64,000 bases of DNA from Opitutaceae bacterium (GTDB lineage: Bacteria; Verrucomicrobiota; Verrucomicrobiia; Opitutales; Opitutaceae). The stretch spans positions 60,345-124,344 of the forward strand of contig JAUYAK010000022.1 of assembly GCA_030693515.1 (NCBI GenBank), read 5' to 3'. This document shows positions 1-8,846 of the stretch, piece after piece. The notes beneath the pieces were generated by a model. It made no database searches and was not told where the DNA came from. It saw only the letters and a program-made list of their open reading frames with translations. Both the position numbers and the translations under genes were made by a program. Each line of letters starts with the position of its first letter. The stretch's first letter is position 1.

Positions 1-1966
1 AGACCCGGCCGGCACCAGCAGCGACCACATGGGCCTCTGCGCTTCCGGCCAGGACTGCACGGAGATGATAATAGCCGCCAAAGGGCGAGGCTGGATTTTG
101 GCTCGGCACGATGGCCGCGGAGAACGGCAGGCTGGGCGCGGTGATTTGTCCCGTCGCGCCTGCCACCGGGCTCACGGTGCCGCTCGCGGTCCGGGCAACG
201 GAGCCTTGGGACGAGCTTTCCAAGCCGGTGGCGTTGAAACTGCCATCGGCCTCGACGCGATCGGCCTTTGCCACCAAGATGGATCCGGTAGCGTGCAGCC
301 GCGAAAGCAGGACTAGGCTGCGATCCGCCTTGGTCACAAGGGCGATGTCGCCGGCAGTGCCGTTGGAGCCCAGCGTGCCCATCCAGACGCCGGTGAGAGG
401 GTTGAGCACCATCAGCGCGGCCGGCCCGGTGGTGGTTGCTCCACTGCCGAAGACCGACACCATGACCGAATAGCTGCCGGTGTGGGTCGGCTGCGCGTTG
501 GGGATTCGGAGGATCGCATCGTTTGCGCCTGGAATGGGCACGCTGTGCAAACTCCATTGATAGATGGGTGACGGACTGCCGCTGGCCTCCACGGACAAGA
601 CGGCGGTGTCTCCGGCCCGCACGGCATGCGAGGACGGCGGTTGCACGATCGTGACGGAGCGCCGATTGGAATCGACGTTTACGCGCATCGGATTCGAGAC
701 GACGGCGCCATGGGCGTTGGTGGCGGCGAGGGTGTAGTCGCCGGCGGAAGCGGCTGTGACACTCGGCAGGCGAAACACTGTCGCCGTGGCGCCCGAGATC
801 GGTGCGCCGTTGAGGCGCCATTCATAGCTGAGGGGAAAGAGGCCGCCGGGCTGGGCGGATAGTTGCTGGCCGGGAAATCCTAGCGCGAGATTGAAGGTGG
901 AAGTTGCCGATTGGGCCGCCATCACCGGCTTGGGATCGAAGCTAGCGCCCCCGCCGCTGGCGCGCACGTAGACTGCGGAGGTGCCGAAGTGTAGCCGCCC
1001 GGCTGAACTTAGCGCCAGACGGAGCCGGTATATCTCCGACGCGGCACGGTTCCTAAACAAGGGCTGATCGATCGTCACCACGTCCGGGGCGCCGGCTTCG
1101 CGCAGCAGGTCGAGGAGCACGCCCGCGACGACGAACTCCTCCTGGCCGTCGTAAGGGAGCGGGGCATAGTGCGCAAAATCGACCTCGCCGGTCGGCTTCA
1201 TGCGCAACAGACGAAGGTGCGACGGCACAAAGATGCCGCCCGGCTCATCCGGCGGGCCTTCGCGGCCACAAATGAAGGCGCGTCCGTCGGCGAGCGGGAC
1301 GATGGCCACGATGTCGCGAAACGGAAAGTGCCGCACATCCGGGATGAAATCCACGTCCGTGCTCCCGTCGCGCAGCAGGCGAATCAGGCGCGGTTCGCGG
1401 CCCCCGGGAGACATACGGGGCGCCACGAGGAGGCTGCCGTCGGCGAGCGGTGCGGCCACCAGCCATTCCGTAGCGAGGCGCGCGGCTCTGAAAGAGTCGT
1501 CGGGCTGTCCGTTTGCCAAAAAACGCTGGTTACCGTCGAAGAAACCACCCTCCGAGCCTCGCAGCATGTGGAGTGAGTTCGAGAATTGCCTCACATATGA
1601 AAACGTCGCGTCCCGCCGCCCGGTGGCATCGAGCCGGATGGATGACGATCGCAGGTTTCCGTCCGAGAGAAACAGACCCGAGGCCAGAATCCTGCCACCG
1701 GTCTGATAAACGAGTTGGCTGACTCTCTCGTTGGCACCGAGCGGAGATGCGAACGACGAATCGCGCATGCCGTCGAGCCCGAGGCGCACGATCTCCGTGG
1801 GTAGCGCGGCGACGATTTTTCCGTCGGGCTGCAAGGCGGCCACATCGGACCGGATGGCCAATGCGAAGGTGTTGTCATGGGTCCAAAACGCGGGTTGCGC
1901 CGGCGAAGACGTGAAACCGAGGGCGAAAACCAGCATCCAGACCGCGCCAAGCAAGGGTGTTCTCAT
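1..1966 (-). CDS. Secreted delta-60 repeat / Ig-like domain protein (3' end outside window)
   Basis: This gene is not in the ORF track because it runs off the left edge. I read it by reverse-complementing the sequence: it starts at the ATG at 1966 and stays open for 655 codons. Residues 1-24 form a signal peptide (MRTPLLGAVWMLVFALGF). Around residues 42-70 there is a delta-60-type repeat (LQPDGKIVAA followed by RLGLDGMRDSSF). Two Ig-like modules follow at about 360-435 and 440-520, recognisable by YEWRLNGAPI, SAGDYTLAATN and YQWSLHSVPI. It is probably an extracellular or surface protein. The start overlaps the oleD stop as ATGA, so it may be translationally coupled to oleD, but I see no functional link. 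The C-terminus is not visible, so any sorting signal there is unknown. Confidence 0.8.
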   Translation of the reverse strand, partial: MRTPLLGAVWMLVFALGFTSSPAQPAFWTHDNTFALAIRSDVAALQPDGKIVAALPTEIVRLGLDGMRDSSFASPLGANERVSQLVYQTGGRILASGLFLSDGNLRSSSIRLDATGRRDATFSYVRQFSNSLHMLRGSEGGFFDGNQRFLANGQPDDSFRAARLATEWLVAAPLADGSLLVAPRMSPGGREPRLIRLLRDGSTDVDFIPDVRHFPFRDIVAIVPLADGRAFICGREGPPDEPGGIFVPSHLRLLRMKPTGEVDFAHYAPLPYDGQEEFVVAGVLLDLLREAGAPDVVTIDQPLFRNRAASEIYRLRLALSSAGRLHFGTSAVYVRASGGGASFDPKPVMAAQSATSTFNLALGFPGQQLSAQPGGLFPLSYEWRLNGAPISGATATVFRLPSVTAASAGDYTLAATNAHGAVVSNPMRVNVDSNRRSVTIVQPPSSHAVRAGDTAVLSVEASGSPSPIYQWSLHSVPIPGANDAILRIPNAQPTHTGSYSVMVSVFGSGATTTGPAALMVLNPLTGVWMGTLGSNGTAGDIALVTKADRSLVLLSRLHATGSILVAKADRVEADGSFNATGLESSSQGSVARTASGTVSPVAGATGQITAPSLPFSAAIVPSQNPASPFGGYYHLRAVLAGSAEAHVVAAGAGRV

Positions 1967-2979
1967 GGGGATTGTCGGAGGTGTTTCACCAAGTTTTCGG
2001 TCCCAGTCGCCATCGAAATTCGCGGCTCGTAGCCGAGGTCGCGCCGGGCGGCGGTGAGGTCGAACCAGTGGTCCTTGGCCAGCTCGGCGGCGATGAAGCG
2101 CGTCATCGGCGGCTCGGCGCTCACGGGCAGCACGCGCCACAGGGTTTCGCAGATCGCGCCCATCGCGGAGGCGGCGCGGAGGGAGATTCGCTTCGTCACC
2201 GGCGGCTCGCCGAGCGCGCGGAGCAGATCGTTGATCCAGTCCCAGAGCGCGATCGGTTCGCCGTTGGTGATGAAGTAGGCGCGGCCGACAGCGGGGGCAG
2301 CGGGGTGGGAGAGGGCGGCTTCGGCAAGGAGGTGGGCATCGACGGCGTTATTGATGTGGACCATATCGACCACGTTTTTGCCGTCGCCGACGATCCGCAG
2401 CCGTCCGGCGCGGGCGCGCGCGAGCACGCGCGGCACGAGATGCGGGTCGCCGACGCCCCAGATGAGGTGCGGGCGGAGGGCGACGGTGCGGAGCGCGGTG
2501 GAGTTGGCGGCGAGGACTTCGCGCTCGGCGATGGCTTTGGTCAGCGGGTAGGGACTCGGGCAGTCGGTCGTAAGCGGGAGGGATTCGTCGGCGCCGGCGA
2601 GCGACTGGCCGTTGTAAACGACGCTCGGCGTGCTCGTGTGCACGAAGGCGCGGACACCGTGGGCGTGGCAGCCGGCGAGCAGCGCGCGGGTGCCGAGGAC
2701 GTTGGTGCGGAAGAAATCCGCGTAGCGGCCCCAGACGCCGACCTTGGCGGCGGTGTGGAAAACCGTGCCGATGCCCGCGCACGCCGCGGCGACGGCGGGA
2801 GCATCGTCGAGCGAGGCGCGGATTAAGCGCACGCCGCGTTTTTCGAGATCGGGTGCGGGCCTGCGGCCGAGCACGGTCACGCTGCGGCCCTCGGCGAGCA
2901 GGCGCTCGACGAGCCGCCGGCCGAGGAATCCGGTGCCGCCGGTGACGAGGACGGAGGACTTGAGAGATTCAACCACCAT
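1963..2979 (-). CDS. oleD: NAD(P)-dependent 2-alkyl-3-oxoalkanoate reductase OleD
   Basis: Extended short-chain dehydrogenase of 338 aa. The Rossmann motif TGGTGFLG is at about residues 13-20 and the catalytic YPLTK at about 165. The stretches HTSTPSVVYN and LRPHLIWGVGDPHL are characteristic of OleD, and the protein also fits the 3-beta-HSD family. In long-chain olefin synthesis OleD reduces the beta-keto acid made by OleA to a 2-alkyl-3-hydroxyalkanoate. An oleC homologue lies about 900 bp upstream on the same strand, supporting the assignment. oleA and oleB are not in the window. A foreign-looking ORF on the other strand separates it from oleC, so oleD must have its own promoter or rely on read-through. 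A generic sterol-dehydrogenase-like epimerase is the alternative. Confidence 0.82.
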   Translation of the reverse strand: MVVESLKSSVLVTGGTGFLGRRLVERLLAEGRSVTVLGRRPAPDLEKRGVRLIRASLDDAPAVAAACAGIGTVFHTAAKVGVWGRYADFFRTNVLGTRALLAGCHAHGVRAFVHTSTPSVVYNGQSLAGADESLPLTTDCPSPYPLTKAIAEREVLAANSTALRTVALRPHLIWGVGDPHLVPRVLARARAGRLRIVGDGKNVVDMVHINNAVDAHLLAEAALSHPAAPAVGRAYFITNGEPIALWDWINDLLRALGEPPVTKRISLRAASAMGAICETLWRVLPVSAEPPMTRFIAAELAKDHWFDLTAARRDLGYEPRISMATGTENLVKHLRQSP

Positions 2980-3080
2980 GAGGACTAGGTGTCACAGGCT
3001 CACGACAAACGAACGAAGCAAGCGAGTTTTTGCGGCGAGAGATGGCCGCTTGAACAAACGTTGCGACCCCAACAAAACGT

Positions 3081-3881
3081 ATGAACGTGAAAATCCTTGG
3101 TTTCGCCGAGCAATCGCCGCGTGGATCTCTTTTTGAAAAAATCCACAGAGTATTTGCGTTCATAGCGACTGATTTTCAGCTCACGGAGGTCTCGCAATTG
3201 CACAAGGATGAGAACTGCGTCGCAATCTATCGCAATCAGCATGTGCAGCTGGAGTGCGCTGCGTCGGAAATTTATTTTCATGCCGAAATCCGGCGTATGA
3301 TCAACGGTGTGCCTGCGCCCTATGAAAACGAGAGAGACTCAATTGGATTCGAAGATCTGGCCATACTCGAGAGCGGACACGACTATGACCACTTCATGTA
3401 TTTTGCCGCCGGGGCAACGGGGATTGATGGCGTGATGCGCAATACGGCAGCCCTCTTCAAACGACATCCCGAAGTGTTTCTAACGGAACGATGGATTGAT
3501 GCCGAGCGATTGCGCGAACTTAAGGCAGCCGATTTCAACAAGAAATTTGGCAAATCTGGCTTGGTCTACGGAGCTGGAAAACCGTTTATCGACATTTTCG
3601 ATTCCATCGCTGCGGCTTGGCTAAGAAAAGCCGGCCTGAGAAAGCGAAACGATCATAGGCAATTGGCTCCGTATGACCAAGAACGTGTCTGCCAGCATAT
3701 CATCTACGAGAACGCGCGCGGTCGCTTGAAAATATCCCAACTGGATTGGCGCGACGACTACACCACCTATTACGCTGACTTTGATGGTAAACACCTGACT
3801 TCCGTGGACACAGGGAAATATCCAACCTTCGAAGAGGCAGCAAGAGCGCTGCTGAACGCGATTATGGCCCACGTTCGTTGA
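3081..3881 (+). CDS. Hypothetical protein inserted between oleC and oleD
   Basis: A 266-aa soluble protein with no signal peptide or membrane segment and no domain I recognise. It is rich in aromatic and charged residues (HDYDHFMYF, DDYTTYYADFDG). The base composition is visibly more AT-rich than the flanking genes, and neither strand offers a better competing ORF. It is on the strand opposite to oleD and oleC and fills the gap between them almost exactly: it ends 4 bp before the oleC stop and starts about 100 bp from the oleD start. This suggests late acquisition. The fold could belong to an immunity-type or phage-derived family, but nothing in the sequence shows that. Confidence 0.7.
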   Translation: MNVKILGFAEQSPRGSLFEKIHRVFAFIATDFQLTEVSQLHKDENCVAIYRNQHVQLECAASEIYFHAEIRRMINGVPAPYENERDSIGFEDLAILESGHDYDHFMYFAAGATGIDGVMRNTAALFKRHPEVFLTERWIDAERLRELKAADFNKKFGKSGLVYGAGKPFIDIFDSIAAAWLRKAGLRKRNDHRQLAPYDQERVCQHIIYENARGRLKISQLDWRDDYTTYYADFDGKHLTSVDTGKYPTFEEAARALLNAIMAHVR

Positions 3882-3885
3882 CGCA

Positions 3886-5532
3886 TCACGCTTCGAAATG
3901 GGTTTCGTAGCCCTTTGCCGTCGCGGCCCACTGCGCGAGGGTGAGGCGGTGGATCTTGGCGTTGTGCCGGACGTCGACGGGGAATTTTTCGCGGAAGAAA
4001 AAGGTCGCGATGCGCGCGGTGTGCTCGTTTGTGCGCGCGAGGGCGCGGAGTTCGGTGGCGAGGGCGCGGGCTTCGGCGTCGCCACGGATCGCGGTTTCCA
4101 CGACGAGCGCGGGCGTCTGCGTGCCGCGCGGGCCCAGACCGATGAGCGCGCAGCGAGCGGCGCGCGGGTGCGAGCGGAAGACTTGTTCGCAGGGCTCGGT
4201 GTGCAGCGTGCCGGCCGCGGTCTCGACGCGCTCGGCTTTGCGCCCGACGAACCAAAGGCGGCCTTCGTCGTCGAAGTAGCCGCAGTCGCCCATGCGGTGC
4301 CAGAGACCGGAGGCGCCGGGGATTTTGGCGAGCTTGGTGGCGACAGGGTTGAGATCGTAGGCCTTGGTCACGACGGGGCCGCCCACCACGATCTCGCCGA
4401 TGGTGCGAGGGGGGAGGACGTGGGCCTCGACGAGGTTGGCGAGCGGCTCGTCGGAGAGCGCGATGATCTTGGCGTCGATTTCCGGGACGGGGCGGCCGAC
4501 GCAGGCTCCGCTCACCGAGGCGGGATCGATTTCATCGGCGGAGACGCTTGCGACGGGGAGCGCCTCGGTGGCGCCGTAAGGGCTGTGGAGCTGGCCGTGG
4601 GGCAGAAAGGTGCGCGACTGCTCCCACAGCGTGGCGGGCACGGCCGCGCCGGCGCAGAGCACGCGGCGCAACGACGGCAGCGTGACATGATGCGCGGCGC
4701 AGTGATCGCCGATTTTTCGCCAGAGCGTGGGCGAGCCGAACGAATTGGTGACGCCCTCCTGCTGGATCGCCTGCACGATTTTCGCGGGGTCGAGCGTGGC
4801 GGGGCGGCTCGGGTCGAGCTCGGGCACGATGGTCGTCAGGCCGAGCGCGGGGTTGAAGAGTGCAAAAATGGGCAGCAGCGGCAGATCGATTTCTCCGGGC
4901 TCGATGCCGTAGGTCGCGCGGATGAGGCGCACCTGCGCGTCGAACATCCCGTGCTCGTAGCACACGCCCTTGGGCGAGCCGGTCGAACCGCTGGTGAAAA
5001 GTATCGCCGCGAGATCGGACGCGGTGGAGCAGGCCGGAGCGACCGCTTGAGGCGTGGCATGGGAAGTGGGATGAGTGAGTCGTCCGGTGAGGGAGCCGCT
5101 GGCGGCGACGCGCACTGCGACGGAGCGAAAAGCGTCCCGGAAAATCCGGCTGAGGAGGCGCGCGAAAAAAATGCCCACGAGTGCGCGCGGCTGAGTGCGG
5201 CGCACGCAGGCGAGGAAGTTCTCCCGGCCCATCCCGGGATCGATCACGACGGGCACCGCGCCGATCCGGAAGAGCGCGAAGACGGAGGCGATGAGTGGCA
5301 GGCCCTGCCGCACCAGCACGAGCGTGCGGTCGCCGCGACGCACGCCCGCGGCGGCGAGGCGGGCGCTCCACGCGGCGACCTCGGCGTCGAGTTCGGCAAA
5401 GGAGAGCGTGAGGTAGTCGATGCGGCCGCGGCTGCGGCCGCGGGGGATTTTCAATGCGGCCAGCTTCGGGTGCGCGGCGGCCATGAGCGCGAGGTGCCGC
5501 GCGATATTGGCGTTGGCGGCGGAGTCGGTCAT
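3886..5532 (-). CDS. oleC: AMP-dependent beta-lactone synthetase OleC
   Basis: ANL-superfamily adenylating enzyme. The track start at 5853 adds an implausible Pro/Arg/Ser-rich extension; starting at the ATG at 5532 (MTDSAANANI) gives 548 aa, the usual OleC length. The AMP-binding P-loop FTSGSTGSPKG is at about residues 180-190, the A5 motif YGATE in the middle, and the A7/A8 region as MGDCGYFDDEGRLWFVGRK. The C-terminal lysine segment PVDVRHNAKIHR is typical of OleC. OleC converts the beta-hydroxy acid from OleD to a beta-lactone, which OleB decarboxylates to an olefin. With oleD downstream this is two thirds of an oleBCD set. Membership of the family is secure; the product has to be inferred because oleA and oleB are not seen. 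Confidence 0.85.
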   Translation of the reverse strand: MTDSAANANIARHLALMAAAHPKLAALKIPRGRSRGRIDYLTLSFAELDAEVAAWSARLAAAGVRRGDRTLVLVRQGLPLIASVFALFRIGAVPVVIDPGMGRENFLACVRRTQPRALVGIFFARLLSRIFRDAFRSVAVRVAASGSLTGRLTHPTSHATPQAVAPACSTASDLAAILFTSGSTGSPKGVCYEHGMFDAQVRLIRATYGIEPGEIDLPLLPIFALFNPALGLTTIVPELDPSRPATLDPAKIVQAIQQEGVTNSFGSPTLWRKIGDHCAAHHVTLPSLRRVLCAGAAVPATLWEQSRTFLPHGQLHSPYGATEALPVASVSADEIDPASVSGACVGRPVPEIDAKIIALSDEPLANLVEAHVLPPRTIGEIVVGGPVVTKAYDLNPVATKLAKIPGASGLWHRMGDCGYFDDEGRLWFVGRKAERVETAAGTLHTEPCEQVFRSHPRAARCALIGLGPRGTQTPALVVETAIRGDAEARALATELRALARTNEHTARIATFFFREKFPVDVRHNAKIHRLTLAQWAATAKGYETHFEA

Positions 5533-5570
5533 GGGGCGCCGAGCGTGCCGAGGCGGTGCAGACGGGCAAC

Positions 5571-5597
5571 AAAAACGCCGCGGCAAGGACCGCGGCG
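5571..5597 (-). terminator. Rho-independent terminator upstream of oleC
   Basis: On the minus strand an 8-bp perfect stem, CGCCGCGG / CCGCGGCG with a six-base loop, is followed by a run of T (AAAAA on the plus strand at 5571-5575). It lies after the stop of the small lipoprotein gene and before oleC, so it should end the lipoprotein transcript. Confidence 0.7.
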
Positions 5598-5635
5598 GAA
5601 AGTTTTGCCGAAGCCGGCGGCGCAGGCCGCGCGGC

Positions 5636-5890
5636 TCAGTAGTCGCGCAGGGTGATGAGGCCCCAGAGGATCGAGACTTTGCCGCCGGAGGGGCCGTTCT
5701 TGCCGATGAGCTTGGAGGTGTCGGTGTCGACGGTCGCCGGGGTGGGGGGCTGGAAGGACGCGGTCGCGACCGTGACGGCGCCGCCGAGGATGGTGGTTTC
5801 CTTGCCGCCGCTCGAGGTGTTGCGCGTGGCGCAGCCGGAGGAGACGAGGGCAAGGAGGAGGACGGCGGCGAGCGGAAGACGGGATTTCAT
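5636..5890 (-). CDS. Small lipoprotein of unknown function
   Basis: The start at 5890 (MKSRLPLAAVLLLALVSSGC) gives an 84-aa protein with a textbook lipoprotein signal peptide and lipobox (LVSSGC). The mature part is only about 65 residues, low in complexity, with a hydrophobic end (SILWGLITLRDY). The track start at 5938 would place a proline-rich stretch before the signal peptide and is rejected. It is followed by a terminator, so it is probably monocistronic. No family recognised. Confidence 0.7.
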   Translation of the reverse strand: MKSRLPLAAVLLLALVSSGCATRNTSSGGKETTILGGAVTVATASFQPPTPATVDTDTSKLIGKNGPSGGKVSILWGLITLRDY

Positions 5891-5991
5891 GGGGAAGAGG
5901 GGGAGAGGGACGTTGGGCGGCGGGGGAAAGTTTCGCAAGGCTGGGGAGTGGCGGAGGGGGGGCTCGCGGTGGGTGAACTTCGCTGGTGCTT

Positions 5992-7173
5992 TCAGCGCGC
6001 CGCCTTCAGCGCCGGCTCCTTGCGCAACAGATCCGCCTGCCAGGGGAGCAGAATCTGGCCGATGCCAGCGGGGTCGCGGGCCAGCCGGGCGAGCTGGGCG
6101 CGGTTGGCGATGAGGGTGGCCTCGATTTTGAGTTTCTTGGCGACGCGATCGCGATCAGCGCGGATGCGCTCCTGAAACTCCACCTCGGCCTGGCTGAGCG
6201 AGAGATGGTTGGCATCGCGGCCCGGGCGGCGGGGCAAGGTGGCGGGATCGCGTTCGAGGCCTTCGTGCAGGGCCTTGGCGAGGGAGGGAAAGATGCGGTC
6301 GTGCCGGCGACCGAGGTGGACCTGCCCGAGGATCGTGGAGGCCGAGTCGCCGGCTTCGGCGGCCTCGGCGATCTTCAGGAGCAGGGCGTTGCCGCAGACC
6401 TTGAAGGGTGGGGTGTCGAGGCGCTGCGCCTGCGCTTCGCGCCAGTGCCAGATGGCGTGGAGCACGGCGAGACCGGGGCCGCGGAGCCGGTCGCTGCGGC
6501 CGATGCGCCAGTCGTGCTCGGTGGGCGGCGCAAAGCCTTCCTTGCCCGCCGCGATCTGGGCGCGGCACTGCTGGTCGAGCCAGTCGAGGCGGCCGAGTTT
6601 CTTGAGTTCGCGGCGGAGGATGTCGCGCAGGGCGGGCAGGTGCCAGACATCGAGCGCGGCGTAGTTGAGCAGCTTCGGCGTGATCGGGCGCTGGGACCAG
6701 TTGGCCTTCTGGCCAGACTTGTCGACGGCGACGGCGAAGTGCTGCTCGAGCAGCGAGGCGAGGCCGATGCGCTCCACGCCGAGCAGTTGCCCGGCGAGCA
6801 TGGTGTCGAAGAGGCTGTGCGGCGTGAATTCGCAGAGGTCGTGCAGCAGGCGCACATCGAAATCGCTGCCGTGCATGATGAGGTGCTTCTTGGCGAGCAC
6901 CCGCCAAAGCGGATCGAGCTTCAGGCCGGGCGCGAGCACATCGACCAGGAAAACATCGCCGGCCACGAGGAACTGCAGGAGGCAGACCCGCGTCTTGTAG
7001 TGGAACATGTTGTCCGCCTCGGTATCGAGGGCGACCTCGTCCACCTGCTCGAGCGCGTCGAGGAGCGGGCCCAGCGAGTCGGGCTGGTCAAGGAGCAGGG
7101 AGGATGGCGGGCGGGTGGACACTTTGACGCCGAGCATTCGGCGCAAGCGTGTCGGGAGGAAGCGGGAAATCAT
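5992..7173 (-). CDS. rnd: Ribonuclease D
   Basis: 393 aa from the ATG at 7173 (MISRFLPTRL). The DEDDy 3'-5' exonuclease domain occupies about residues 30-200: Exo I is DTEAD, Exo II is the HGSDFDVRLLH segment, and Exo III is NYAALDVWHLPAL with the catalytic Tyr and Asp. An HRDC-like region follows (LAVLHAIWHWREAQAQR) and a helical C-terminus. RNase D trims the 3' ends of tRNA and other stable RNA precursors in the cytoplasm. The start lies only 7 bp after the stop of the deacetylase-like gene upstream, so the two are probably co-transcribed. Confidence 0.9.
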   Translation of the reverse strand: MISRFLPTRLRRMLGVKVSTRPPSSLLLDQPDSLGPLLDALEQVDEVALDTEADNMFHYKTRVCLLQFLVAGDVFLVDVLAPGLKLDPLWRVLAKKHLIMHGSDFDVRLLHDLCEFTPHSLFDTMLAGQLLGVERIGLASLLEQHFAVAVDKSGQKANWSQRPITPKLLNYAALDVWHLPALRDILRRELKKLGRLDWLDQQCRAQIAAGKEGFAPPTEHDWRIGRSDRLRGPGLAVLHAIWHWREAQAQRLDTPPFKVCGNALLLKIAEAAEAGDSASTILGQVHLGRRHDRIFPSLAKALHEGLERDPATLPRRPGRDANHLSLSQAEVEFQERIRADRDRVAKKLKIEATLIANRAQLARLARDPAGIGQILLPWQADLLRKEPALKAAR

Positions 7174-7180
7174 GCTGGGA

Positions 7181-8068
7181 CTAGGCGGGCATATTCCACG
7201 CCGTGAGGAACGCATCAATAAGCAAAGGCAGGTCGTCGTGATATCCGCCCTCCAGCAGCGCGGCCGCGGGGAGGCCGTGGCGGGCGCGGACCTCGGCCAG
7301 CCATTGGCCGAGGTCCGCAAAGTCTTCAGCCTCAAGCGTCATCGAGGTGATCGGGTCGCGGGCATAGGCGTCGAAGCCGGCCGAGACCAGAATCAAGTCC
7401 GGGCGAAACGCGATCACGGCATCAAGCGAGGCGCGCAGCGCGGCCATGTGCTGCGGGCGGGGCGTGCGGGGAGCGACGGGCCAGTTGCGGGTGTGCGGGC
7501 CGAGGTCCTGCGTGCCGGTGCCGGGATAGCCGGGATGCTGGTGGACCGAAGCGAAGCACACGCCCTCGCGCCCGTGCAGGATGGCTTCGGTGCCGTTGCC
7601 GTGATGCGCGTCGAAATCCCACACCGCCACGCGGGCCGCGCCGAGGTAGCGCTGCGCGAAGAGCGCCGCGAGCGCGATTTGGTTGAGGTAGCAAAAGCCC
7701 ATCGCCTGCGTCGCCGTGGCGTGATGGCCGGGCGGGCGCATAAGGGAGAAGACCGGGGTTTTCTTCTCGACCGCGTGCCGCGCCGCCTCGAGGGCGGCGG
7801 CGACCGCACGGCGCGCATGGGCGCCGATGTCCGGGAAAAAGGGCGTGTCGGCGTCGAAGTCGCGCGGCTGCGCGAGGCGCTTCAGGTGCGCGGGGGTGTG
7901 GGCGAGCAGCAGGGCCTCGTCGGTTGCCCGCGTGGCGTCGGGCGCGCGCCACGTCCAATCCGGGTGGGCGGCGCGGAGGTGTTTTTCCGAGCGGACCACC
8001 CGGGCCGGCTGCTCCGGCCGCAGCGACGAGCCGTAGTCGGCGCAACGCGGATCGTGGAGGATGAGCAT
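7181..8068 (-). CDS. Histone deacetylase-family protein (AcuC/AphA-like)
   Basis: 295 aa from the ATG at 8068 (MLILHDPRCADYG); a start at 8083 adds five residues. It has all the arginase/deacetylase-fold signatures: RPPGHHA, the zinc-site DFDAHHGNGT, a later SAGFDAYARDP with the second metal Asp, and LEGGYH near the end. Bacterial members are zinc-dependent deacetylases of acetyl-lysine or acetylpolyamines; the substrate here cannot be read from the sequence. It is followed after 7 bp by rnd. The promoter region is shared with divergent queC and holds an inverted repeat. Confidence 0.88.
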   Translation of the reverse strand: MLILHDPRCADYGSSLRPEQPARVVRSEKHLRAAHPDWTWRAPDATRATDEALLLAHTPAHLKRLAQPRDFDADTPFFPDIGAHARRAVAAALEAARHAVEKKTPVFSLMRPPGHHATATQAMGFCYLNQIALAALFAQRYLGAARVAVWDFDAHHGNGTEAILHGREGVCFASVHQHPGYPGTGTQDLGPHTRNWPVAPRTPRPQHMAALRASLDAVIAFRPDLILVSAGFDAYARDPITSMTLEAEDFADLGQWLAEVRARHGLPAAALLEGGYHDDLPLLIDAFLTAWNMPA

Positions 8069-8078
8069 GCGGCATGGC

Positions 8079-8152
8079 GGCAAAAAGCCGGCGCTGGCGC
8101 AAGCAGCCAGCGCGCGCCGGATTGGTTTTGCGCTTGCGCCGGCTTTTTGCGG
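8079..8152. repeat. Imperfect inverted repeat between divergent HDAC-like gene and queC
   Basis: The left arm GCAAAAAGCCGGCG(CTG)GCGCAAGC pairs with the right arm GCTTGCGCCGGCTTTTTGC; the arms are identical except for a 3-base insertion in the left one. It occupies nearly the whole divergent promoter region. It could be an interspersed palindromic element, a bidirectional terminator or an operator; the sequence does not decide. Confidence 0.6.
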
Positions 8153-8163
8153 CCATTCCCCGG

Positions 8164-8844
8164 ATGAAGGTTGTTGTGCTCTGTTCCGGCGGGATGGATT
8201 CCGTGACCGCGCTCCACTGGGCGCGGGCCGGGCACGACGTCGCCGCGGCCGTGAGCTTCGACTACGGCGCCAAGCACAACCACCGCGAGATCCCCTTCGC
8301 CGCCGGGCACGCGCGCCAGCTGGGCGTGCGGCACGAGGTCATCGCGCTCGATTTTGTGGACCGGCTGTTCGCGTCCGACTTGCTGAAAAGCGGCGGCGCG
8401 ATTCCCGAGGGCCACTACGAGGCGGCCAACATGAAGCAAACGGTCGTCCCCTTCCGCAACGCCATCATGCTCTCCATCGCGTGCGGCTTTGCGGAGAGTG
8501 CTGGCGCCGAGGGGCTGGTGATCGCGGCGCACGGTGGCGACCACGCGATCTATCCGGATTGCCGCGAGGACTTCATGCGCGCGATGGGCGAGGCGATGCG
8601 CCTCGGCACCTACGCGGGCGTCGCGCTGCTGCGGCCCTTCATCGCGATGAGCAAAGGCGAAATCGCCGCCGCCGGCGCGCGCCTCGGCGTGGATTTCTCC
8701 CGCACTTGGTCGTGCTACGTCGGCGGCGAGATGCACTGCGGCCGGTGCGGCACCTGCGTGGAGCGCCGCGAGGCCTTTGCCCAAGCCGGCCTGGTCGATC
8801 CGACGGCTTATGCCTCGCACGCGGCGCTGCCGGCCAAACCCTGA
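8164..8844 (+). CDS. queC: 7-cyano-7-deazaguanine synthase QueC
   Basis: 226 aa from the ATG at 8164 (MKVVVLCSGGMDS). The PP-loop SGGMDS is at the N-terminus and the structural zinc site at the C-terminus (CYVGGEMHCGRCGTC). QueC converts 7-carboxy-7-deazaguanine to preQ0 with ATP and ammonia, in the queuosine pathway. queE follows after 86 bp on the same strand, so consecutive pathway steps are clustered; queD and queF are not in the window. The longer track starts only translate the inverted repeat upstream. Confidence 0.93.
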   Translation: MKVVVLCSGGMDSVTALHWARAGHDVAAAVSFDYGAKHNHREIPFAAGHARQLGVRHEVIALDFVDRLFASDLLKSGGAIPEGHYEAANMKQTVVPFRNAIMLSIACGFAESAGAEGLVIAAHGGDHAIYPDCREDFMRAMGEAMRLGTYAGVALLRPFIAMSKGEIAAAGARLGVDFSRTWSCYVGGEMHCGRCGTCVERREAFAQAGLVDPTAYASHAALPAKP

Positions 8845-8846
8845 CT

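Noticed and set aside
3898-5655. 585-aa ORF on the plus strand opposite oleC
   Set aside because: Low-complexity Gly/Ala/Glu/Arg composition typical of the antisense of a high-GC gene; oleC on the other strand has clear motifs.
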